DNA of 64,000 nucleotides, from positions 1 to 64,000 of the forward strand of contig CAKTXA010000010.1 in NCBI GenBank assembly GCA_934631005.1, read 5' to 3'. Under the pieces are notes generated by a model that was given only the letters and a program-made list of their open reading frames with translations, did not search any database and was not told where the DNA came from. A program made the translations under genes and the position numbers. This DNA is from an uncultured Oscillospiraceae bacterium (lineage in GTDB: Bacteria; Bacillota; Clostridia; Oscillospirales; Oscillospiraceae). This document shows, piece after piece, positions 51,475 to 58,781 of the stretch. How positions within the stretch are numbered: position 1 is the first letter of the stretch; each line of letters opens with the position of its first letter.

Positions 51475-53847
51475 ATGGACGAACTGTTTGAAAAGTCGTT
51501 AAGAAAACTGGAGCTTGACAAGGTACTGGAGCTGCTGGCCGAGCAGGCGTCGTGCGCCGCGGCCAAGGAGCGCTGCCGGAAAACCGTGCCGCTGACAGGC
51601 GCGGACGAGATCCGCGCGCTGCAGGAGCAGACGAGCGCCGCCTGCAAGCTCATCTCCCTCAAGGGCACGCCCGGCCTTGCCGGAGCGCGGGACGTGGGGG
51701 CGTCGCTGCTGCGCGCGGAGCGCGGGGGCGTTCTGAGCGCGGAAGAATTATTGCAGATCGGCGGCGTGCTCAAGTGCGCGCGGCAGGTCAAAAATTACGC
51801 CGACGGCGACAGCGTGGAGACCGTGCTCGACGTGTGGTTTTTCCAGCTGATGGCGAATAAATATCTGGAGGACCGCATCTTTACTGCCATCGTCTCCAAG
51901 GACGAGATCGCCGACGCGGCAAGCTCCGAGCTGGCGGCCATCCGGCGGAAAATTCGGCAGCAGAGCGTAAAAATTCGCGAATCGCTGCAAAAGATCATCT
52001 CCTCGCCGTCGTATGCAAAGTATTTGCAGGAGCCGATCATCACCATCCGTTCCGACCGGTTTGTGGTGCCGGTGAAGAGCGAGTTCAAAAACAACATCCC
52101 GGGCCTCGTGCACGACGTGTCGTCATCCGGCAGCACGTTTTTCATCGAGCCCATGCAGGCGGTGAACGCCAACAACGACCTGCGCGAGCTGCTCATCGCC
52201 GAGCGCAAGGAGATCGAGCGCATCCTCGCCGAGCTCTCGGCGCAGGCCGCGGACTGGCGCGAGCATATCGAGACGAACTACCGCGTGCTCGTGCAGCTCG
52301 ACTGCATCTTCGCGCGGGCGCGGCTGTCATTCGCAATGCGCGCCATCGAGCCGAAGATCACGGAGGATGAGATCATCGTTTTGAACCGCGCCCGCCATCC
52401 GCTCATCGACCCCAAAACGGTCGTGCCCATCACGCTGACGCTGGGGCAGGACTTTGACACGCTCATCATCACCGGCCCCAACACCGGCGGCAAGACCGTC
52501 ACGCTCAAAACGATCGGCCTGCTCACGCTCATGGCGCAGTGCGGGCTGCATATTCCGGCGGACGACGGCAGCAGCGTGGGCGTTTTTACGCGGGTGCTTG
52601 CCGACATCGGCGACGAGCAGTCGATCGAGCAGTCGCTGTCCACGTTCTCGGCACATATGAAAAACATCGTGGAGATCGTCCGCGTGTGCGAGCCGGGGGC
52701 GCTGGTGCTGTTTGACGAGCTGGGCGCGGGCACCGACCCCGCCGAGGGCGCGGCGCTGGCGATGGCGCTCATCGAATACTGCCGCAAAAACGGCGCAAGG
52801 GTCGCCGCCACCACGCACTATGCCGAGCTCAAGGTCTACGCCATGCGGACAGACCGCGTGAGCAACGCCTCGTGCGAGTTCGACGTGGAGACGCTGCAGC
52901 CGACGTACCGGCTGCTGGTGGGCGTGCCCGGAAAATCAAACGCGTTCGCCATTTCGCGCAGGCTTGGTTTGCAGGCGGACATTCTCGACAAGGCAAAGAG
53001 CCTTGTCAGCCAGAACGACTCCGACTTTGAGGATGTGCTCTCGCAGCTGGAGCAGCAGCGCCAGCAGATGGAGCAGGCGCGCGCCGAGGCCGAGCAGCTG
53101 CGGCAGCAGACGCTCCAGCAGCAGCAGAAAAGCGAGGAGTATTTCGACCAGATCAAGCGCGAGCGCGACAAGGCCGTGCAGCAGGCCAGGCGCGAAGCGC
53201 AGTACATCATCGACGACGCGCGCCGCACGGCGAACGCCGTATATGAAGAGCTCAAGCAGCTGCGCCGCCAGATGAAGGACAGCGCCGACGTGCAGAACTC
53301 CAACGAGCGGCAGGCCGCGCTGCGCCACGCGCTCAATGAGGCGGAGGACCGGCTGGTCGACAAGCCGCAGGCGAAAAAGCGCCCCGCCGCCACGCGCGCC
53401 ATCCGCGCGGGCGACACGGTGGAGCTGCTGAAATACGGCTCCAAAGCGACGGTGCTGAGCATCACGAAGGACGGGAGTCTCGAGCTGCAGGCGGGTATTA
53501 TGAAGCTCACGGCAAAGCCCGACGAGGTCGCGCTGCTGGAAGATCAACCGCAGGGGAACGCGAAGAAGATCATAGAGCACAAGGCGCGCGAGCTGAAGGC
53601 CGCCGCGTCGCCGGAGCTGGACATCCGCGGTATGGCGGCGGATGAGGCGATGCCGGTGCTCGACCAGTTCCTCGACAGTGCGTACCTTGCGAATCTGCCG
53701 TCGGTGCGCATCATCCACGGCAAGGGCACGGGCGTGCTGCGCGCCGCGGTGCACGATGAGCTGCGCCGGTGCAAATATGTAAAATCGTTCCGCCTCGGCG
53801 TTTACGGCGAGGGCGAGACCGGCGTGACCATCGCGGAGTTCAAATAA
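51475..53847 (+). CDS. mutS2: Endonuclease MutS2 / RqcU
   Basis: The 790-residue protein has a MutS core with ITGPNTGGKTVTLKTIG (P-loop 334-341), LADIGDEQSIEQSLSTFS and LFDELGAGTDP, a long coiled coil (about 510-620), a KOW-like segment and a C-terminal Smr domain (about 714-790; LDIRGMAADEAM, IIHGKGTGVLR). Family members suppress homologous recombination and split collided ribosomes. ATG 51475 with AGGA 7 nt upstream is preferred to 51469. Confidence 0.95.
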   Translation: MDELFEKSLRKLELDKVLELLAEQASCAAAKERCRKTVPLTGADEIRALQEQTSAACKLISLKGTPGLAGARDVGASLLRAERGGVLSAEELLQIGGVLKCARQVKNYADGDSVETVLDVWFFQLMANKYLEDRIFTAIVSKDEIADAASSELAAIRRKIRQQSVKIRESLQKIISSPSYAKYLQEPIITIRSDRFVVPVKSEFKNNIPGLVHDVSSSGSTFFIEPMQAVNANNDLRELLIAERKEIERILAELSAQAADWREHIETNYRVLVQLDCIFARARLSFAMRAIEPKITEDEIIVLNRARHPLIDPKTVVPITLTLGQDFDTLIITGPNTGGKTVTLKTIGLLTLMAQCGLHIPADDGSSVGVFTRVLADIGDEQSIEQSLSTFSAHMKNIVEIVRVCEPGALVLFDELGAGTDPAEGAALAMALIEYCRKNGARVAATTHYAELKVYAMRTDRVSNASCEFDVETLQPTYRLLVGVPGKSNAFAISRRLGLQADILDKAKSLVSQNDSDFEDVLSQLEQQRQQMEQARAEAEQLRQQTLQQQQKSEEYFDQIKRERDKAVQQARREAQYIIDDARRTANAVYEELKQLRRQMKDSADVQNSNERQAALRHALNEAEDRLVDKPQAKKRPAATRAIRAGDTVELLKYGSKATVLSITKDGSLELQAGIMKLTAKPDEVALLEDQPQGNAKKIIEHKARELKAAASPELDIRGMAADEAMPVLDQFLDSAYLANLPSVRIIHGKGTGVLRAAVHDELRRCKYVKSFRLGVYGEGETGVTIAEFK

Positions 53848-53850
53848 GTA

Positions 53851-53878
53851 TTGACTTTTTTTGAATTTTTGCTAATAT
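53851..53878 (+). promoter_or_regulatory. Sigma-A promoter of the HPr-like gene
   Basis: TTGACT (53851-53856) and TAATAT (53873-53878) are 16 bp apart in an AT-rich gap, giving a leader of about 55 nt. GGAG lies 8 nt before the ATG at 53943. Confidence 0.75.
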
Positions 53879-53942
53879 TGTAAGCAAGAATGTGCACGAA
53901 AAAAACCTGAGGTAAAGAGCGGATTTATAAGGAGTGGCAACT

Positions 53943-54203
53943 ATGTATATGCAGCAATCCATTGTCAAATGCGAGTCGGGGCTCTACAATCGCCAGGCGA
54001 CGTACTTCATCCAGAAGGCGAATGAGTTCAAGTCCAGCATCTGGATCGAGGTCGAGGATCGCAAGATCAATGCAAAGAGCCTGCTCGGCGTTTTGTCCAT
54101 GGGCATCACGAAGGGCACGCGCGTGAGCATCCTTGCGGAAGGCCCGGATGAGGAAGAGGCCGTCAACGCGCTGACGGAAATGCTCGTCAAGGAAATTTTC
54201 TGA
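53943..54203 (+). CDS. HPr-like protein lacking the catalytic histidine (Crh-like)
   Basis: The 86-residue protein has the HPr fold pattern but reads GLYNRQAT where HPr has GLHARPAT, so position 15 is Tyr. Ser46 is kept in AKSLLGVLSMG, the HPr-kinase target site. It cannot accept phosphate from enzyme I but could be phosphorylated on Ser46 and act in CcpA-type regulation, as Bacillus Crh does (Gln15, Ser46). It has its own promoter and a terminator-like hairpin, so it is expressed separately from mutS2 and uvrC. Confidence 0.88.
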   Translation: MYMQQSIVKCESGLYNRQATYFIQKANEFKSSIWIEVEDRKINAKSLLGVLSMGITKGTRVSILAEGPDEEEAVNALTEMLVKEIF

Positions 54204-54218
54204 TCCACCGAAGGAACG

Positions 54219-54258
54219 CCGCCTCAAAAACCTTGCGTTTTTGAGGCGGCTTTATTTA
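54219..54258 (+). terminator. Perfect 14-bp hairpin between the HPr-like gene and uvrC
   Basis: GCCGCCTCAAAAAC (54219-54232) pairs with GTTTTTGAGGCGGC (54238-54251) and is followed by TTTATTT. The uvrC start codon is only 4 nt beyond, and the nearest Shine-Dalgarno-like GAGG is inside the 3' arm. Confidence 0.8.
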
Positions 54259-54262
54259 GACC

Positions 54263-56095
54263 ATGACTTTTGAAGAACTGAAGGACAAGGCGCTCTCCCT
54301 GCCGTTGGAGCCGGGCGTGTACCTGATGCAGGACAAGTCCGGGCAGATCATTTACGTCGGCAAGGCGAAAAAGCTCAAAAACCGCGTGAGCCAGTATTTT
54401 CAGGATTCCAGCGCCCACTCGCCCAAAACACGCAAAATGGTCAGCCAGATCGACCATTTTGACGTGATCGTGGCGGCGTCGGAATTTGAGGCGCTGGTGC
54501 TGGAATGCTCGCTCATCAAGCGGCATATGCCGAAATACAACATCCTGCTCAAGGATGACAAGGGCTATCCGTATCTGCGCGTCGATCTGCGGGAAGAATA
54601 CCCGGTGATGGAGCTGGTCAGCCGCGTGCAGGACGACGGCGCGCGCTATTTTGGCCCCTACGGCGGCCGGTCCGTGACGCAGAGCGTCATCGACACGCTG
54701 CGGCTGTGCCTGAAGCTGCCAGGCTGCGGCAAAAAATTCCCGCGCGACGTCGGAAAGGACCGGCCGTGCCTGAATTTTCATATGAACAACTGCGATGGCT
54801 GGTGCCAGCCCTCGCGCTCCGCCGAGGACTACCGCGCGCGGATGGAGCAGGCCGTGATGATGCTCGACGGCAAATACGGCGAGCTGACGGCCGATCTGCA
54901 GCGGCAGATGGAGGAGGCGTCGGACAAGCTCGAATTCGAGCGCGCCGCCGTCCTGCGCGACCGGATGCGCGCCGTGCAGTCGCTCAGCCAGAAGCAGCTC
55001 GTCACGGCGGGCACGATGGCGAACACCGACGTCATCGGCTACTACCAGAGCGAGGCGCGGGCGTGCTTTGCAGTCCTGCACTATGTGGACGGGAGCCTGT
55101 TGGACAAGGACTATGAGCTCCTGCCCCCGGCGGATGAGCGGCAGGAGGCGCTCTCGTCGCTCGTGAAGCAGTATTATCTGGTGCGCGGCGCGGCGCCCAA
55201 GCAGATCCTGCTGCCGTTTTCGATGGACGACGCGGAGCTGTTCGAGCAGCTTCTTTTTCAGCAGCTGCACAAAAAGGTGCACATCCGCGTGCCGCAGCGC
55301 GGCGACGGTGTGCGCATGATGGAGCTGGCGCAGAAAAATGCCCGCGAGGAGGCCGAGCGCGTGACCACGCGCGCCGAGCGCCTGACGGGGGCGCTTTCGC
55401 AGCTGGGCGCGATGATGCATCTGCCGGAGCCGCCGCGCAGGCTCGAGAGCTACGATATTTCCAACACCGCCGGGACGGACATCGTCTCATCCATGGTGGT
55501 GTTTGTGGACGGAAAGCCGAGCAAGAAGGACTATAAGCACTTCAAGATCGAGGGGCTTTCCGATCAGGACGACTATGCGTCCATGCGCCAGACGCTGCAC
55601 CGGCGCTTTGCGCACTATCAGGCCGGGGACGCCGGCTTTGACGCAGCGCCGGACGCGCTGCTCATCGACGGCGGGCAGGAGCACGCGCGGTGTGTGCGGG
55701 ACGAGCTGGCGGCGATGGGGCTGTCGTTCCCGATCTTCGGCATGGTGAAGGACAACCGCCACCGCACGCGCGCGCTCGTCACGCCCGACGGCGCGGAGCT
55801 GAGCCTGACGGCGCAGCCGGCGGTGTTTGCCCTCATCGGGCGCATCCAGGAGGAGACGCACCGCTTCGCCATCACGTATCACCGGCTGCTGCGCAGCCGC
55901 CATGTGCGCACTTCGGCGCTGGAGAAGATCGCGGGCATCGGCCCGAAGCGGCGGCAGGATCTGCTGCGGTATTTTAAGTCCGTCGGCGCCATCCGCGCGG
56001 CGAGCATCGAGCAGCTGGCCGAGATCGTGCCGCAGAATGCGGCGGAGGCCGTCTGGAAGCATTTTCACGACGAGGAAGGGGAGACACAGCCATGA
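54263..56095 (+). CDS. uvrC: Excinuclease ABC subunit C
   Basis: UvrC makes both incisions in nucleotide excision repair. The 610-residue product has a GIY-YIG domain (PGVYLMQDKSGQIIYVGKAKKLKNRV), a UvrB-binding UVR motif, the RNase-H-like endonuclease with LESYDISNTAGTDIVSSMVVF, LLIDGGQEH and FGMVKDNRHRT, and C-terminal helix-hairpin-helices (IAGIGPKRRQDLL). The start fits the family N-terminus although no free Shine-Dalgarno sequence is present. ATGA-coupled to rsmD. Confidence 0.97.
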   Translation: MTFEELKDKALSLPLEPGVYLMQDKSGQIIYVGKAKKLKNRVSQYFQDSSAHSPKTRKMVSQIDHFDVIVAASEFEALVLECSLIKRHMPKYNILLKDDKGYPYLRVDLREEYPVMELVSRVQDDGARYFGPYGGRSVTQSVIDTLRLCLKLPGCGKKFPRDVGKDRPCLNFHMNNCDGWCQPSRSAEDYRARMEQAVMMLDGKYGELTADLQRQMEEASDKLEFERAAVLRDRMRAVQSLSQKQLVTAGTMANTDVIGYYQSEARACFAVLHYVDGSLLDKDYELLPPADERQEALSSLVKQYYLVRGAAPKQILLPFSMDDAELFEQLLFQQLHKKVHIRVPQRGDGVRMMELAQKNAREEAERVTTRAERLTGALSQLGAMMHLPEPPRRLESYDISNTAGTDIVSSMVVFVDGKPSKKDYKHFKIEGLSDQDDYASMRQTLHRRFAHYQAGDAGFDAAPDALLIDGGQEHARCVRDELAAMGLSFPIFGMVKDNRHRTRALVTPDGAELSLTAQPAVFALIGRIQEETHRFAITYHRLLRSRHVRTSALEKIAGIGPKRRQDLLRYFKSVGAIRAASIEQLAEIVPQNAAEAVWKHFHDEEGETQP

Positions 56096-56652
56096 GAGTC
56101 ATCACCGGTACCGCGCGCAGCACGCCGCTGAAAGCGCCGAAGGGGCTGGATACCCGCCCGACGCTCGATCAGGTGAAGGAGGGGCTGTTCTCCGCCATCC
56201 AGTTTGAGGTGGAGGGCGCGCGGGCGCTCGACCTGTTTGCGGGCTCGGGCCAGCTCGGCATCGAAGCGCTCAGCCGCGGCGCGGCGCGGGCGGTTTTTGT
56301 GGACTGCCGCCGCGAGGCGCTGGACGTGGTGCGTGAAAATCTCGCGAAAACGCGGCTGGATGGCCGCGCACAGGTCGTGCGGATGGACTATATGGCGTAC
56401 CTCGCTTCCTGCCGGGAGCAGTTCGACCTTATCTTCCTCGACCCGCCGTATGCAGAGATTTTTCTGGAAAATGCATTAAATCGCATATCGCAAATTGACA
56501 TTTTATCGCATCGTGGTATAATAATCTGCGAAAGACCGCTTGAAAAGCAGCTTCCGGAGCGCTTCGGCGCGCTGGCGTGTACCAAAACCTATCGCTACGG
56601 CAAAACGGCGGTGTCGCTTTACAGATGGGCGCCGGGGAGTGAAACGACATGA
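56092..56652 (+). CDS. rsmD: 16S rRNA (guanine-966-N2) methyltransferase RsmD
   Basis: This 186-residue SAM-dependent methyltransferase has RVITGTARSTPLKAP, LDLFAGSGQLGIEALSRGA, FVDCRREAL and the catalytic LDPPYAE. It modifies G966 of 16S rRNA. It overlaps uvrC and coaD by 4 bp each; rsmD-coaD is a near-universal pair. Confidence 0.96.
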   Translation: MRVITGTARSTPLKAPKGLDTRPTLDQVKEGLFSAIQFEVEGARALDLFAGSGQLGIEALSRGAARAVFVDCRREALDVVRENLAKTRLDGRAQVVRMDYMAYLASCREQFDLIFLDPPYAEIFLENALNRISQIDILSHRGIIICERPLEKQLPERFGALACTKTYRYGKTAVSLYRWAPGSETT

Positions 56653-57140
56653 ATACTGCGATCTATCCCGGCAGCTTTGATCCGGTCACGAACGGGCATT
56701 TGAACATCATCCGCCGCGCGGCAAAGAGCTTTGACAGGCTCATCGTCTGCGTGATGGTCAATCACGACAAAAGGCCGATGTTCACCGCCGAGGAGCGTGT
56801 GGAGCTGCTGCGGCGCGTGACGGCCGATATTCCGAACGTGGAGATCGCCCACTCCGACCGGCTGCTGGCGGAGTTCGCGCGTGAGCGCGGCTGCGGCGTG
56901 ATCGTCAAGGGGCTGCGCGCAATGTCCGACTTTGAGCGCGAGTTCCAGATGGCGCTCATCAACCGTAAGCTCAATCCGGGGCTTGACACCATGTTTTTGA
57001 CTGCGGAACACCAGTTTATGTACCTCAGCTCCAGCATTGTCAAGGAGATGGGGCGCTATGACGCCGATCTGCGGGAATTTCTGCCCGAGCAGATCATTGA
57101 CGATTTTCGCTCCCGCCTGGCGGAGCTGAACAAGAAGTAA
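56649..57140 (+). CDS. coaD: Phosphopantetheine adenylyltransferase
   Basis: CoaD makes dephospho-CoA from phosphopantetheine and ATP. The 163-residue product has AIYPGSFDPVTNGHLNII (HxGH-type motif TNGH), VIVKGLRAMSDFEREFQMA and LSSSIVKEMG. Its stop codon lies inside the left arm of the inverted-repeat element at 57135-57298. Confidence 0.97.
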   Translation: MNTAIYPGSFDPVTNGHLNIIRRAAKSFDRLIVCVMVNHDKRPMFTAEERVELLRRVTADIPNVEIAHSDRLLAEFARERGCGVIVKGLRAMSDFEREFQMALINRKLNPGLDTMFLTAEHQFMYLSSSIVKEMGRYDADLREFLPEQIIDDFRSRLAELNKK

Positions 57141-57298
57141 CCGCTGATCCAATCGTCTGCGGTCATCAGCGGATCTTTTGCCCCAACTGTGCAGTTTGAA
57201 AAACGCGAAATACACAAAGTATTCCTGCGTTTTCCAAACTTTCATTTGAACCAAAATCTCTCGCTGATGCCTCTTGTCGATCGAATCAGCGGTTACTT
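57135..57298. repeat. 164-bp nested inverted-repeat element
   Basis: The ends are a perfect 14-bp inverted repeat, AAGTAACCGCTGAT (57135-57148) and ATCAGCGGTTACTT (57285-57298). Inside are a second copy of the end motif (ATCAGCGG at 57165-57172) and a long central hairpin: GTTTGAAAAACGC (57194-57206) with GCGTTTTCCAAAC (57227-57239), closed by AATAC-acaaa-GTATT. No protein is encoded. It is either a MITE-like insertion or a structured RNA element between coaD and the coiled-coil gene. Confidence 0.7.
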
Positions 57299-57317
57299 GC
57301 AGTAAGGAGGACCAACT

Positions 57318-57815
57318 ATGGCAAACGGAGTAGAGGAGATCATTACCACCCTGTATGAGATGGTGCAGGACGCGTGGAGCCTGCCGCTGGGGGCGGAAAA
57401 ATGCGTGGTCGAGCGCGACAAGGTGCTCGATCTGCTCGATGAGATCAGCAACCAGCTCCCGGGTGAGCTGAAGCAGGCCAAGACCATTGTGGAATCCCGC
57501 AACGAGGTCATCACCAACGCCAAGCGCGAGGCGGAGAATATCCTGAAGCAGGCCGAGCAGCGCGCCAAGCAGATGGTCTCCCGTGAGGAGATCTACCGTC
57601 AGGCCGAGAAGGAGGCCAACGACATGATCCGCGCTGCGCAGCAGAAGATCAAGGAGCTGCGGCAGGTCACGAACGACTATGTGGACGATGCGATGAAGCG
57701 CACGGAGGACTCCATTGCGCAGTCGCTGTCCGATCTGCGCGAGTCGCGCGCCAAGTTCCGCGCGCTCGTAAATCCGCAGGCGGCCAAGCCGTCGCCCATC
57801 ATCGAGGACGTCTGA
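57318..57815 (+). CDS. Coiled-coil protein of unknown function
   Basis: This 165-residue, highly charged helical protein has heptad-like Glu/Lys/Ala/Gln runs from about 45 to 145 (NAKREAENILKQAEQRAKQM). It resembles the stalk b-subunit of ATP synthase or DivIVA-type proteins but has no membrane segment or DivIVA N-terminal motif. TAAGGAGG precedes the ATG. Similar proteins follow coaD in related Clostridia; the function is unknown. Confidence 0.8.
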   Translation: MANGVEEIITTLYEMVQDAWSLPLGAEKCVVERDKVLDLLDEISNQLPGELKQAKTIVESRNEVITNAKREAENILKQAEQRAKQMVSREEIYRQAEKEANDMIRAAQQKIKELRQVTNDYVDDAMKRTEDSIAQSLSDLRESRAKFRALVNPQAAKPSPIIEDV

Positions 57816-57838
57816 GCGCGTCCATCCATACCGCCACA

Positions 57839-58067
57839 GGCTGGGATGAGGAAGAGTACGACTGAGATCTCCGTACAGAGAGAAGGCGTCTGGTGCGAGC
57901 CTTTCGGAGACTGTTCGGAACGTCGCCTCGGAGCCGCAGACTGAACAAAAGTAGGTCTTGCCGGGCGCTCCCGTTACAGAGCGAAGAGCGCCCGCAGTGC
58001 GGGAACTCAGGTGGTACCACGGAGCAAAGCTTCGCCCTGAACTTAATCGGTTCAGGGCGTTTTTTTG
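57839..58067 (+). promoter_or_regulatory. T-box riboswitch, tRNA-Val type
   Basis: The leader begins with the stem-I pattern (GAAGAGTACGAC, AGAGAGAAGGCG, GGTGCGAGCC) and ends with the T-box AGGTGGTACCACGG (58009-58022) and a terminator, CGCCCTGAAC (58033-58042) with GTTCAGGGCG (58050-58059) plus seven T. The TGGT in the T-box suits a tRNA ending ACCA, as in tRNA-Val. A GTC at 57922-57924 is a candidate Val specifier codon. Uncharged tRNA-Val should favour the antiterminator and read-through into the YcxB-like gene and valS. It covers most of the gene-free stretch 57816-58109. Confidence 0.93.
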
Positions 58068-58109
58068 ACGGCGAAGCCGGTTATAAAGAGAAAGAAAAGG
58101 AGCAGACAA

Positions 58110-58757
58110 ATGCAGACAGAATATGTATTTGCCCCCAGCAATTACGCGATGGATCTGGAAGGCGAGCTTGCAAAGGCTTTGCAGGCGCGCACGGAGCTGG
58201 TCTCCCGCAGGCGCAACCCCAAGCTCTGGCGGCTGACCGATCAGATGCAGCGCTTTGCCGAGGAAGGCCCGCAGCGGAAGGAGCTGCAGCGGCGGCGGGT
58301 GATCGGGTACGTGATGACGGCGGTGCTGTTCATCGCGGCGGCGGCGCTGCTGGTGTTCGGCTTTCTGGAGCCGCGCGACCGGCGGATGATCGCCATCGGC
58401 GGCGTGTGTATGCTGCTGGCCCTGTCGCGCGTGCTGCCGCTCGTGACGGGCAGCTCCATCACGCGCTTTGCCAAGGCCGCGCACCAGCATCTGACGAGCC
58501 TGCGCGCGGCGGATTTTTCGCAGAAGCCGACCATCCGCTTTACGGAGGACGGCATGCGCATCCAGTCGAACCTCGGCGGCAAGGACTATGATTACGACAC
58601 CATGGAGGCCTTTGTGGAGACGCCGCGGCTGTTTCTGCTGACGCACAGCGGCGCGGCGACGGTCTTGCAGAAGCAGGACCTGGTGCTCGGCACGCCGGAG
58701 GAATTCAAGGACTTTTTCCTGTCCCATGCAAAGCCGCTGTCTGCCGAATTAGTTTAA
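58110..58757 (+). CDS. YcxB-like membrane protein
   Basis: The 215-residue protein has a charged N-terminus (about 1-65), two membrane segments (about 70-90 and 95-112) and a C-terminal YcxB-like beta domain with IRFTEDGMRIQS, YDYDTMEAFVETPRLFLLTHS and EEFKDFFLSH. Function unknown. The ATG at 58110 has AAAAGGAG 7 nt upstream. It lies between the T-box terminator and valS, 24 bp before the latter, so valine starvation should control it. Confidence 0.82.
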   Translation: MQTEYVFAPSNYAMDLEGELAKALQARTELVSRRRNPKLWRLTDQMQRFAEEGPQRKELQRRRVIGYVMTAVLFIAAAALLVFGFLEPRDRRMIAIGGVCMLLALSRVLPLVTGSSITRFAKAAHQHLTSLRAADFSQKPTIRFTEDGMRIQSNLGGKDYDYDTMEAFVETPRLFLLTHSGAATVLQKQDLVLGTPEEFKDFFLSHAKPLSAELV

Positions 58758-58781
58758 GAAATCAAATTTAGGAGATACACC

